Assembly (NCBI GenBank): GCA_017860085.1
Contig: JAFNAJ010000233.1
Span: forward strand, 1 to 5,109
Length of the DNA: 5,109 bases
Direction: 5' to 3'
Origin: Acidobacteriota bacterium
GTDB taxonomy: Bacteria > Acidobacteriota > Vicinamibacteria > Vicinamibacterales > JAFNAJ01
Made by a program: the position numbers and the translations under genes. The notes beneath the pieces were generated by a model that did no database searches, was not told the origin of the DNA, and saw only the letters and a list, made by a program, of their open reading frames with translations. Positions 1 to 5,109 of the stretch are shown one piece after another (the first letter of the stretch is position 1; the number at the start of each line of letters is the position of its first letter).

Positions 1-759
1 ACGATCGATCGTCGCCTCGAGCTCCGTCGAAATGCGGCCAAGCGAGTGCAGCGCGACACGCACGTCCCGACAGGGCTGCAGGTGCAGCGAGAGGTCGACC
101 TCGCCTCCCTGTGCGCGCCGTTCGACGGCCACGAGCGTTGCGCGGCCCGGGGCGTATACCGGGACCTCCGTCGGTGCGCCGTCGGCATCGAGCGTCGGAC
201 TGAGGGACACGTGTGGGATGGGCAGCGTACGCGCGGGCGGGGCGAGGGCCCCGAGCGGCACGATGGCCCTGAGCAGGTCGGGCGACACCGGTGAGGTGGT
301 GAAGAGTTCCGTGCGCGCGTCGCACGGCTCCTGCCACGCAGCCGATCGCTTGGCCCCGTGGATCGTCACACGCACCGCACTGCCGGGCTTGCCAGCCAGC
401 AGAACCACCAGTTCGTTCTCCTCGAGCAGCGTGACCGCCATCGTGATGGTGGCTCGGCCGCTTCCGGAAAGGTGGCGCTCGGTGACGAGCAGCCGACCGT
501 TGAGCCAGACTTCGGCGAGCACACCCGTCGGGCCGAGGTCTTCGACGAGCAGGGTGTAATCACCCCCGGCGTACGCCGGGAACCCGCTCGGCACCGCCAC
601 GGGCGTTCCCCGGCCTCGCACGAACGTCGAAGGACCGAAGACGACCTCGTGATCGGCCGGGATCGGTGGGAGACCTGCGTCGGGACCGACCGGGGTGGCG
701 TGACCAACCGCAGGCCAAACCATCCCGAGTATCATCGCAGCGGCGAAGAGGCGTCTCAT
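1..759 (-). CDS. Exported protein with beta-sandwich module and M23-peptidase-like barrel (C-terminus beyond window)
   Basis: The frame is open without a stop for 253 codons from ATG 759-757 to base 1, so the C-terminus is missing. A signal peptide is visible: MRRLF, a hydrophobic stretch to about residue 16, and likely cleavage after GHA (residues 19-21). Residues about 66-135 form a beta-rich module with the pattern VWLNGRLLV (79-92 region), V-LLEENELVVLL and GKPGS (near 124-128). I know this pattern from many secreted bacterial proteins. Residues about 155-253 resemble the M23 (lysostaphin-type) barrel: PLGALAPP, then VPVYAPG (199-205) followed by a short strand, then CRDVRVALHSLGRIS (230-244), which matches the strand carrying a catalytic His (H238). 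The usual HxxxD ligand motif is not seen: H183 is followed by Ser at +4 and Asp only at +8. The final HxH would lie past the edge. C146 and C230 could form a disulfide. It is probably an envelope or secreted protein. Enzymatic activity is doubtful and cannot be settled here. GC-ending codons and a good ribosome site support the gene. Confidence 0.85.
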   Translation of the reverse strand, partial: MRRLFAAAMILGMVWPAVGHATPVGPDAGLPPIPADHEVVFGPSTFVRGRGTPVAVPSGFPAYAGGDYTLLVEDLGPTGVLAEVWLNGRLLVTERHLSGSGRATITMAVTLLEENELVVLLAGKPGSAVRVTIHGAKRSAAWQEPCDARTELFTTSPVSPDLLRAIVPLGALAPPARTLPIPHVSLSPTLDADGAPTEVPVYAPGRATLVAVERRAQGGEVDLSLHLQPCRDVRVALHSLGRISTELEATIDR

Positions 760-764
760 CAGGG

Positions 765-770
765 TCCTCC
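765..770 (-). promoter_or_regulatory. Ribosome binding site of the leftward exported-protein gene
   Basis: On the minus strand GGAGGA lies five bases upstream of the ATG at 759-757. This fixes the start directly in front of a recognisable signal peptide. No convincing -35/-10 pair was found further upstream on this strand. Confidence 0.75.
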
Positions 771-862
771 GAGCGGGGAGCCGACCGTGTCGCCCGTGTG
801 CAGAAGCCGCGCACTCGGCGCGCGGTCTTCGGCAAGGGTCTGGGGAGGCTGCCGGTGGTGCT

Positions 863-913
863 GCAAGTCGCATACCCCGGGTAGCTGGGAGGATGGCGCG
901 TCTTGTGACTTGC
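863..913 (+). repeat. Inverted repeat, 10-base arms, 31-base loop
   Basis: Arms GCAAGTCGCA (863-872) and TGTGACTTGC (904-913) pair at nine positions, and the tenth is G870 against T906. In a plus-strand RNA that position is a G-U wobble, while on the minus strand it is a mismatch, which weakly favours a plus-strand RNA. A small TACC/GGTA stem (873-876 with 880-883) sits inside the loop. It could be RNA structure or a chance repeat in GC-rich DNA. Confidence 0.4.
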
Positions 914-954
914 GTGGCCGACACGGATTGGACGCGAGCGCAGTGACCGACGCC

Positions 955-1014
955 CTGCCCGTGACCTCCTTTGTCAGTGTGCGTGCGCGCGCGGTACGCG
1001 CACATCACGGGCAG
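955..1014. repeat. Nested inverted repeat with CCTCCTTT in an internal loop
   Basis: The outer arms CTGCCCGTGA (955-964) and TCACGGGCAG (1005-1014) are perfect 10-base reverse complements. The inner arms GTGCGCG (983-989) and CGCGCAC (997-1003) form a 7-bp stem with a 7-base loop. Between outer and inner left arms is an 18-base one-sided loop (965-982) containing CCTCCTTT, while the right side has a single bulged base (1004). On the plus strand the loop resembles the anti-Shine-Dalgarno end of 16S rRNA. On the minus strand it reads AAAGGAGG, but no start codon follows at a suitable distance. No T-run follows, so it is not a standard terminator. Confidence 0.5.
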
Positions 1015-1056
1015 TGAGAGGCACACCCGAGCGTCGCCAGAGGGAGACGAGACGCG

Positions 1057-1140
1057 ATGCGGATTGCCCTGGTACAGCTCTGCAACCGGCGCCGGCGCGA
1101 GCTGTACAGCCGATGGCTGACGGGCGACGGCTTCTGCTAG
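1057..1140 (+). CDS. Possible 27-residue leader-like peptide with four consecutive Arg codons
   Basis: ATG 1057 opens a 27-codon frame ending at TAG 1138-1140. A purine-rich AGGGAG (1041-1046) lies ten bases upstream and could serve as ribosome site. Of the 26 codons after the start, 23 end in G or C, and the second position is much less GC-rich, which is the pattern of coding DNA in such genomes. The peptide reads MRIALVQLCNRRRRELYSRW and ends in GDGFC. It contains four consecutive Arg codons (1087-1098), and these fall in the loop between the arms of the inverted repeat at 1072-1107. That arrangement recalls attenuation leader peptides. Against this, the rightward promoter candidate overlaps its last codons, and no homologue is known to me. 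It may be a chance ORF. Confidence 0.28.
   Translation: MRIALVQLCNRRRRELYSRWLTGDGFC
1072..1107 (+). repeat. Perfect 9-base inverted repeat upstream of the membrane-protein gene
   Basis: GTACAGCTC (1072-1080) and GAGCTGTAC (1099-1107) are exact reverse complements separated by 18 bases. The loop holds the palindrome CCGGCGCCGG (1086-1095), and the right arm lies within a further palindrome GCTGTACAGC (1101-1110). It ends about ten bases before the possible -35 element at 1117. It could be an operator for a DNA-binding regulator or an RNA hairpin. No known box (for example LexA) is matched. Confidence 0.45.
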
Positions 1141-1143
1141 GAT
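1117..1143 (+). promoter_or_regulatory. Candidate extended -10 promoter for the rightward genes
   Basis: TGCTAGGAT (1135-1143) gives a TGn extended -10 with TAGGAT at 1138-1143. A weak -35, CTGACG (1117-1122), matches TTGACA at the central TGAC with a short 15-base spacer. Transcription would start near 1150, leaving a leader of about 30 bases before ATG 1182. The prediction is by eye only. The extended -10 is the stronger part. Confidence 0.4.
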
Positions 1144-1181
1144 CCATGGTTGGGTCCGTGCCTCCGAGGTCGTGACGAGCG

Positions 1182-1430
1182 ATGGGCGAAGCTGAGCATC
1201 CGGGTCCAGTGGTCGGCGTGAACGCGACCGAACCGGGCGCACCGAGGCGGCCGCACTGGCCGCGCGCGCTGGGGGTCGCCGCCGGCGTCGTCGCGGTTGC
1301 TGCGATCGGAGGGGTCTGGTGGCACCGCTCGAAGAGACGACGACGGGTCGAGGAGGAACTGACCCCGTTGAGTCACGAGTGGCTTGCCGAGCACTACTAC
1401 AAGACCGGACAGAGCGGCGATCACGACTGA
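1182..1430 (+). CDS. Small single-pass membrane protein, 82 residues, unknown function
   Basis: The N-terminal 28 residues are Pro/Gly/Glu-rich and soluble. One hydrophobic segment follows (residues about 29-47, ALGVAAGVVAVAAIGGVWW). It is bounded by the strongly basic HRSKRRRR (48-55), so by the positive-inside rule the C-terminal tail should be cytoplasmic. The tail is acidic then aromatic (VEEEL, EWLAEHYYKTGQ). There is no signal cleavage site and no catalytic motif. ATG 1182 is the first start after an in-frame stop at 1173-1175. The ribosome site is weak (GAGG 1166-1169, 12 bases away). It ends 31 bases before the dehydrogenase start, with no terminator between, so the two are probably co-transcribed. 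The membrane-plus-basic design and GC-ending codons make a real gene likely. I do not recognise the family. It could be a membrane adaptor or a lineage-specific orphan. Confidence 0.65.
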   Translation: MGEAEHPGPVVGVNATEPGAPRRPHWPRALGVAAGVVAVAAIGGVWWHRSKRRRRVEEELTPLSHEWLAEHYYKTGQSGDHD

Positions 1431-1461
1431 TCCACCCTGAGACCCCTGGAACCTCACGATC

Positions 1462-3000
1462 ATGCCTACCTTGACCGTCCCGTCCCTGCTCTCGAAGTTG
1501 CACATCAGCGATGTGAACGCCGGCGCGTGTGTCGGCCCGGATGACTGGATCACCGACCCAGCCGGCAAGGTGCTGGTGTCGCAGAACCCGACGACCGGTG
1601 AGACCATCGCGAAGGTCGCGCAGGCTACCGCCGCGACCTACGAGCGCGTGGTGTCGGAGGCCACGACCGCGTTCCACGCGTGGCGCATGGTGCCAGCGCC
1701 GAAGCGCGGCGAGGTCGTGCGCGACCTTGGCCAGGCACTGCGCGAGGTGAAGGAACCGCTCGGCGACCTCGTGTCGCTCGAGATGGGCAAGATCAAGGCC
1801 GAGGGGCACGGCGAGGTGCAGGAGATGATCGACATCTGCGACTTCGCCGTGGGGCTCTCGCGCCAGCTGTACGGGCTCACGATGGCCTCGGAGCGTCCCG
1901 CCCACCGCATGATGGAGCAGTGGCATCCGCTCGGCCCCGTCGGAGTGGTGACGGCCTTCAACTTCCCGGTGGCTGTCTGGGCCTGGAACACGGCCATTGC
2001 GGCCGTCTGCGGCGACCCGGTCGTGTGGAAGCCGGCGAGCCCCGTGCCGCTCTGCGCCGTGGCCGTGCAGCACGTGGCGAACCGCGTGATGGCGGATCAC
2101 GGGCTGAAGGGCATCTTCACGCTGCTCATCGGGCCGGGCCGCGAGGTCGGCGAGCGGATGCTCGGCGACCGCCGCATCCCGCTGGTGTCGTTCACGGGAT
2201 CGACGCAGGTGGGCGAGCACGTGGCCGAGGTGGTCGCCCGGCGGTTTGGCCGGACGATCCTCGAGCTCGGCGGCAACAACGCGATCATCGTGACCGAGGA
2301 CGCCAACCTCGACTTGGCGACGAGGGCGATCCTCTTCGGCGCCGTCGGCACCGCCGGGCAACGCTGCACGTCCACGCGACGCATCATCGTGCACAAGAGC
2401 GTGGCGAAGACACTGACCGATCGGCTGGTCAAGGCTTACGGACAGGTGCGCATCGGCGACCCGCTCGATTCGCACACGCTGATGGGCCCGCTGGTGACGC
2501 CAGAGGCTGTGACCGACATGGTCAAGGCCCTCGACCAGGTGAAAGCCGAGGGTGGCGAGATCTTGTACGGCGGTAAGATCAGGCCGGACCTGGGACCGCA
2601 GTTCGTCGAGCCCACCATCGTGCGGATGTCGACGCAGACGCCGATCGTCAAGACCGAGACGTTTGCCCCGATCCTCTACGTGCTCGAGTACGACGACTTT
2701 CAGCAGGCCATCGACCTGCACAACGACGTCCCGCAGGGCCTGTCGAGCGCCATCTTCACCGAGAGCGTCCGCAAGGCCGAGGAGTTCGTGTCGGCCAAGG
2801 GTTCCGACTGCGGGATCGCAAACGTGAACATCGGCACCTCCGGCGCTGAGATCGGCGGGGCGTTCGGGGGCGAGAAGGAGACGGGGGGCGGGCGCGAGTC
2901 TGGCTCCGACGCGTGGAAGGTCTACATGCGTCGCCAGACCAACACCGTGAACTGGTCGATGGACCTCCCGCTCGCGCAGGGGATCAAGTTCGGCGAATAG
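1462..3000 (+). CDS. amaB: Alpha-aminoadipate semialdehyde / L-piperideine-6-carboxylate dehydrogenase (ALDH7 family)
   Basis: This is a complete 512-residue protein of typical ALDH7 length. The enzyme oxidises alpha-aminoadipate delta-semialdehyde, in equilibrium with piperideine-6-carboxylate, to alpha-aminoadipate with NAD(P)+ in the cytosol, a step of lysine catabolism. Visible motifs: oxyanion-hole Asn in FNFPV (N167), cofactor Lys in VVWKPAS (K190), FTGST (244-248), general base Glu in LELGGNNA (E268), catalytic Cys in GQRCTS (C302), and ETFAPI with E399. The C-terminus carries the ALDH7 hallmark (GTSGAEIGGAFGGEK then TGGGRESGSDAWK and DLPLAQGIKF), close to human ALDH7A1 as I remember it. 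E121 and R301, equivalent to residues reported to hold the aminoadipate group, are both present, so substrate choice within the family is well supported. No strong ribosome site precedes ATG 1462, but the N-terminus fits the family. It follows the small membrane-protein gene by 31 bases. No other lysine-pathway gene is visible. The symbol follows the Pseudomonas usage and is by homology only. Confidence 0.93.
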   Translation: MPTLTVPSLLSKLHISDVNAGACVGPDDWITDPAGKVLVSQNPTTGETIAKVAQATAATYERVVSEATTAFHAWRMVPAPKRGEVVRDLGQALREVKEPLGDLVSLEMGKIKAEGHGEVQEMIDICDFAVGLSRQLYGLTMASERPAHRMMEQWHPLGPVGVVTAFNFPVAVWAWNTAIAAVCGDPVVWKPASPVPLCAVAVQHVANRVMADHGLKGIFTLLIGPGREVGERMLGDRRIPLVSFTGSTQVGEHVAEVVARRFGRTILELGGNNAIIVTEDANLDLATRAILFGAVGTAGQRCTSTRRIIVHKSVAKTLTDRLVKAYGQVRIGDPLDSHTLMGPLVTPEAVTDMVKALDQVKAEGGEILYGGKIRPDLGPQFVEPTIVRMSTQTPIVKTETFAPILYVLEYDDFQQAIDLHNDVPQGLSSAIFTESVRKAEEFVSAKGSDCGIANVNIGTSGAEIGGAFGGEKETGGGRESGSDAWKVYMRRQTNTVNWSMDLPLAQGIKFGE

Positions 3001-3058
3001 GCCGAGGGCGAACCCTGGCGTTCGCGATCCGTCAAGTACAACCGAGGTCCCGGTTCTC

Positions 3059-3063
3059 GGAGG
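3059..3063 (+). promoter_or_regulatory. Ribosome binding site candidate for the large exported-protein gene
   Basis: GGAGG at 3059-3063 lies only three bases before ATG 3067, closer than the usual five to nine. If that spacing is too tight, GTG 3106 or ATG 3109 would be the alternatives, but they would remove most of the basic n-region of the signal peptide. The 5' part of the site borders CTCGG (3056-3060), which can pair with CCGAG at 3042-3046. Confidence 0.5.
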
Positions 3064-3066
3064 CCG

Positions 3067-5109
3067 ATGCGCCTCGATCGCTGCCTGCGTCTTGCCCGTC
3101 CCGTCGTGATGTGGCTGGCGGTCTGCGCGGCCACGAGCGCCAGGGCCGCTCCGTCCGCATGGGCCCAGGCCGGGCGACCGGCCGCCGAGCACGCCTCGTC
3201 GGCGTGGCACTCGATCCCGCTGGCCGTCACGATTGACCAGCTCGCAACCACGGCCGCCCTGCCGATGCCGGCGGCGCCAGAGCTCTTTCTCTTCGACCTG
3301 ATCCGCGTCGTCCACGAACGGCCCTTTGATGAGCCTCGTGCGCCGACCGGTCCGCTGGCCGACGTCCTCTCGACCCTGCGCGAGCCCGGCGCGAACGCGG
3401 TGACACTCGTTCCCCTGCCGTTGGCGCCCGAGATCTGGTCACGGGTGGTGTTCGGGCGTCCGGTGGCCCCCCAAGGTCTGGCGGCAGCCATTCTCGAGGA
3501 TCGACGGGCGTCGCTGCTGTACGTGGGGCTGGGTGCGCTCGACTCGGAGACGCTCGCGGCACTCGAGCGCGATCCCGAACTGCTGGCCACGATCGCGGGC
3601 CAGCACGCTGCAGTGCTCGCCGCATTCGGACGCAGCGTGTCGATTCGCGACGGCAGGGTCCGCCTCCCACCGCCGGAGGAGTCCCGCGTGGCCTGGGAAG
3701 CCCTCGTGGGAGCGCCGGCATCCGATCCCGGCCGATTCCTGCCCGCGCTGCTCGGGCGCGATCGCGGACGCCTCGCGTATTTCTTCGACGCGGTCATGCA
3801 ACTCGACGAAGCGCACCGCCGCTTCGTGATGGGTCTGGCGGCCGGTGCCGCCAGTGCGTCCGCCTTGCTCGCGGCGTACGAACCCGTCCGCACGGCCAGT
3901 CCGGAGTGGATCGCCGACGTGCATCCGTTCTACCGGCCACCGTTTGACCTCGTCGAGGCGTTGCGCGCGACCAGGGTGACCGACGATGGTCGTGTGCGGC
4001 CACCGGCCTCGCGTCTCGTGTGGGAACGGGTGTTCGCGGGCAGACGCGTGCTCGTGGGTGCATCGTCGCAGACCCCCACCCGGGATGAAGTCGACGCGCC
4101 ATGGCTCCTGTCGCAGTGGCTTGGGTCGAACTACCGTGACGCGGCGGTGCAGCTCGACCAACTGCGGTTCGCTCAGCGGGCGTTCGCCGGGAGCGTCCCG
4201 TCGGATGCCGGTGCACTCGAGCGTGCGATCGTGGCGGTTGCACGCTATCCATCGCTCACGTTGACCCTCGAGCGACTTGGCGTCACCGGGCCTGCGACGT
4301 ACGCGGCCGCGGCTGACGTTGCCGCAGCCGTCACCTCGCGCGCCACCCGGCGGGATGGCTTCGCGGCACTCTCCCTGTTCCAGGGGATGCTCGCGTTCAT
4401 CGAGCGCGCCGCGTGGGCGGGCACGTTCGACCAGGCGCGCGCACAGCAACTGGCAGCGTCGCTGCTCGAGCAGCGCCCATCGCCGGGCGCCGACTACGAG
4501 GCCGCGCTGATCGAGTGGCTGTCGAAGACGCTGCTGCCCGCGTTCGGCGCGATCACCGACGTGGCACCAGCCTCCCGGCCCGAGCGGGTCGTGCTTGCCG
4601 CGCTCGCTGGCGTGAAGCGTGAGGCCCGCCGAGGCCCCCCGGTGCTCATCGAGTGGGAGGGCGAGCCCTATCGACTCGACATGGCCGCAGGCACACTGGC
4701 CCGCCTCGAGCGGTTCCGCACATACGTCGTGACGCCGACGCTGGAGCAGGCGCTGGCCCTCCACGGGGCGGTCGTGGAGCTGCAGCGGCCAGGCGCCGAG
4801 CCGAACGTCACGTCGCTGTCGGTCGTGCTCGACGGACTGGACGAGGTCGTGCCCGCTGGACGCGACGATGCCGAGATTCGCGCGTCGCTCGAACGGGCCC
4901 GGCGCGCGGCGTCTCGCCTGCGTGGCACCACCGGCGTCTCGCGACCCAGTGGCAGCACCCTTCGCGATCTCGTGCGTGTTCGCAACGTCGTCATGGCGGA
5001 CGTCGTCCGGGCGCTGGCCTACCTGCCGAGCCTTGGCGACCCGGAAGGGCCGGCGCGGCTCGGCGGCGATGTCGCGCGTCGACATCGCTTCGACGCGCTG
5101 GAGTCATCG
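3067..5109 (+). CDS. Large exported Ala/Leu/Arg-rich protein of unknown function (C-terminus beyond window)
   Basis: The frame is open for 681 codons from ATG 3067 to the last base, so the protein is longer than seen. A signal peptide is visible: basic MRLDRCLRLAR, hydrophobic VVMWLAVCAATSA, and likely cleavage after ARA (residue 27) or AQA (residue 35). The remainder is mostly helical in character and rich in Ala, Leu, Arg and Val. Recognisable blocks are LFLFDLIRVVHERPF (from residue 73), VPLPLAPEIW (about 119-128), DRRASLLYVGLGALDSETLA (145-164), FLPALLGRDRGRLAYFFDAV (from 224) and SVVLDGLDEVVPAGRDDAE near residue 590-605. I recall similar uncharacterised proteins from Acidobacteriota but know no domain name, and no catalytic motif stands out. 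Codons end mainly in G or C throughout. It lies 66 bases after the dehydrogenase, with no terminator visible between, and in the same reading frame. Function unknown; a periplasmic or secreted location is inferred from the signal peptide. Confidence 0.85.
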   Translation, partial: MRLDRCLRLARPVVMWLAVCAATSARAAPSAWAQAGRPAAEHASSAWHSIPLAVTIDQLATTAALPMPAAPELFLFDLIRVVHERPFDEPRAPTGPLADVLSTLREPGANAVTLVPLPLAPEIWSRVVFGRPVAPQGLAAAILEDRRASLLYVGLGALDSETLAALERDPELLATIAGQHAAVLAAFGRSVSIRDGRVRLPPPEESRVAWEALVGAPASDPGRFLPALLGRDRGRLAYFFDAVMQLDEAHRRFVMGLAAGAASASALLAAYEPVRTASPEWIADVHPFYRPPFDLVEALRATRVTDDGRVRPPASRLVWERVFAGRRVLVGASSQTPTRDEVDAPWLLSQWLGSNYRDAAVQLDQLRFAQRAFAGSVPSDAGALERAIVAVARYPSLTLTLERLGVTGPATYAAAADVAAAVTSRATRRDGFAALSLFQGMLAFIERAAWAGTFDQARAQQLAASLLEQRPSPGADYEAALIEWLSKTLLPAFGAITDVAPASRPERVVLAALAGVKREARRGPPVLIEWEGEPYRLDMAAGTLARLERFRTYVVTPTLEQALALHGAVVELQRPGAEPNVTSLSVVLDGLDEVVPAGRDDAEIRASLERARRAASRLRGTTGVSRPSGSTLRDLVRVRNVVMADVVRALAYLPSLGDPEGPARLGGDVARRHRFDALESS

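Larger units (their letters stand above)
760..1181. other. Divergent intergenic region with several inverted repeats
   Basis: This is about 420 bases between the divergent starts at 759 and 1182. All longer open frames across it have Arg/Gly/Pro-rich, non-protein-like translations and no ribosome sites, so I regard them as chance. It holds three separate inverted repeats (863-913, 955-1014, 1072-1107), one small ORF with a plausible ribosome site (1057-1140), and one rightward promoter candidate (1117-1143). No tRNA, riboswitch class or T-rich intrinsic terminator was recognised. Confidence 0.6.

Noticed and set aside
961..972. The 16S rRNA 3'-end-like GTGACCTCCTTT as a remnant of an rRNA gene
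   Set aside because: Only the short CCTCCTTT core matches. The flanks show no 16S helix 45 sequence, so it is not an rRNA fragment.
358..1017. A 219-codon plus-strand frame across the left gene and the spacer
   Set aside because: It runs antisense to the exported-protein gene, its composition is unlike a folded protein, and it has no ribosome site or family motifs.
983..1020. The GC-rich hairpin as an intrinsic terminator
   Set aside because: No run of T follows on either strand.
1680..2576. A 298-codon plus-strand frame inside the dehydrogenase
   Set aside because: It is an out-of-frame shadow of the ALDH7 gene with Arg/Gly/Ala-rich translation.
2922..3893. A 323-codon minus-strand frame spanning the end of the dehydrogenase and the next gene
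   Set aside because: It overlaps two well-supported plus-strand genes, has Ser/Arg/Ala-rich low-complexity translation, and lacks a ribosome site.
3439..5085. A 548-codon open frame on the minus strand opposite the large exported-protein gene
   Set aside because: It is codon-aligned antisense to the plus-strand gene and stays open because that gene rarely uses TTA, CTA or TCA. Its translation is Arg/Gly/His-rich without a hydrophobic pattern, and the plus frame has a signal peptide and a ribosome site.

Overview
The window is GC-rich, and its genes use codons ending overwhelmingly in G or C. The layout, the codon style and the secreted proteins resemble Acidobacteriota of the Vicinamibacteria type. 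This taxonomic guess rests on general impression only and is not proven. Nothing indicates a phage, transposon, CRISPR array, rRNA or tRNA.

Left part (1-759, minus strand): the first 253 residues of an exported protein whose 3' end lies beyond base 1. After a signal peptide it has a beta-sandwich module and then a barrel resembling the M23 peptidase fold, in which at least one expected zinc-ligand motif appears degenerate. Middle (760-1181): a non-coding stretch of about 420 bases between divergent genes. It holds three separate inverted repeats, one of them nested, a possible 27-codon leader-like ORF with four consecutive Arg codons between the arms of a hairpin, and an extended -10 type promoter candidate reading rightwards.

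Right part (1182-5109, plus strand): three genes in the same direction with short gaps (31 and 66 bases). They are an 82-residue single-pass membrane protein, a complete 512-residue ALDH7-family dehydrogenase (alpha-aminoadipate semialdehyde / piperideine-6-carboxylate dehydrogenase, lysine catabolism), and the first 681 residues of a large exported Ala/Leu/Arg-rich protein of unknown function that runs off the right edge.

The dehydrogenase is the only gene with a confidently assigned function. No other lysine-degradation gene is visible, so pathway context is missing. The two partial edge genes are open across the window boundary and are easily lost by ORF callers that require a stop codon. 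The best candidates for something undescribed are the structured intergenic region with its leader-like ORF and the large exported protein.
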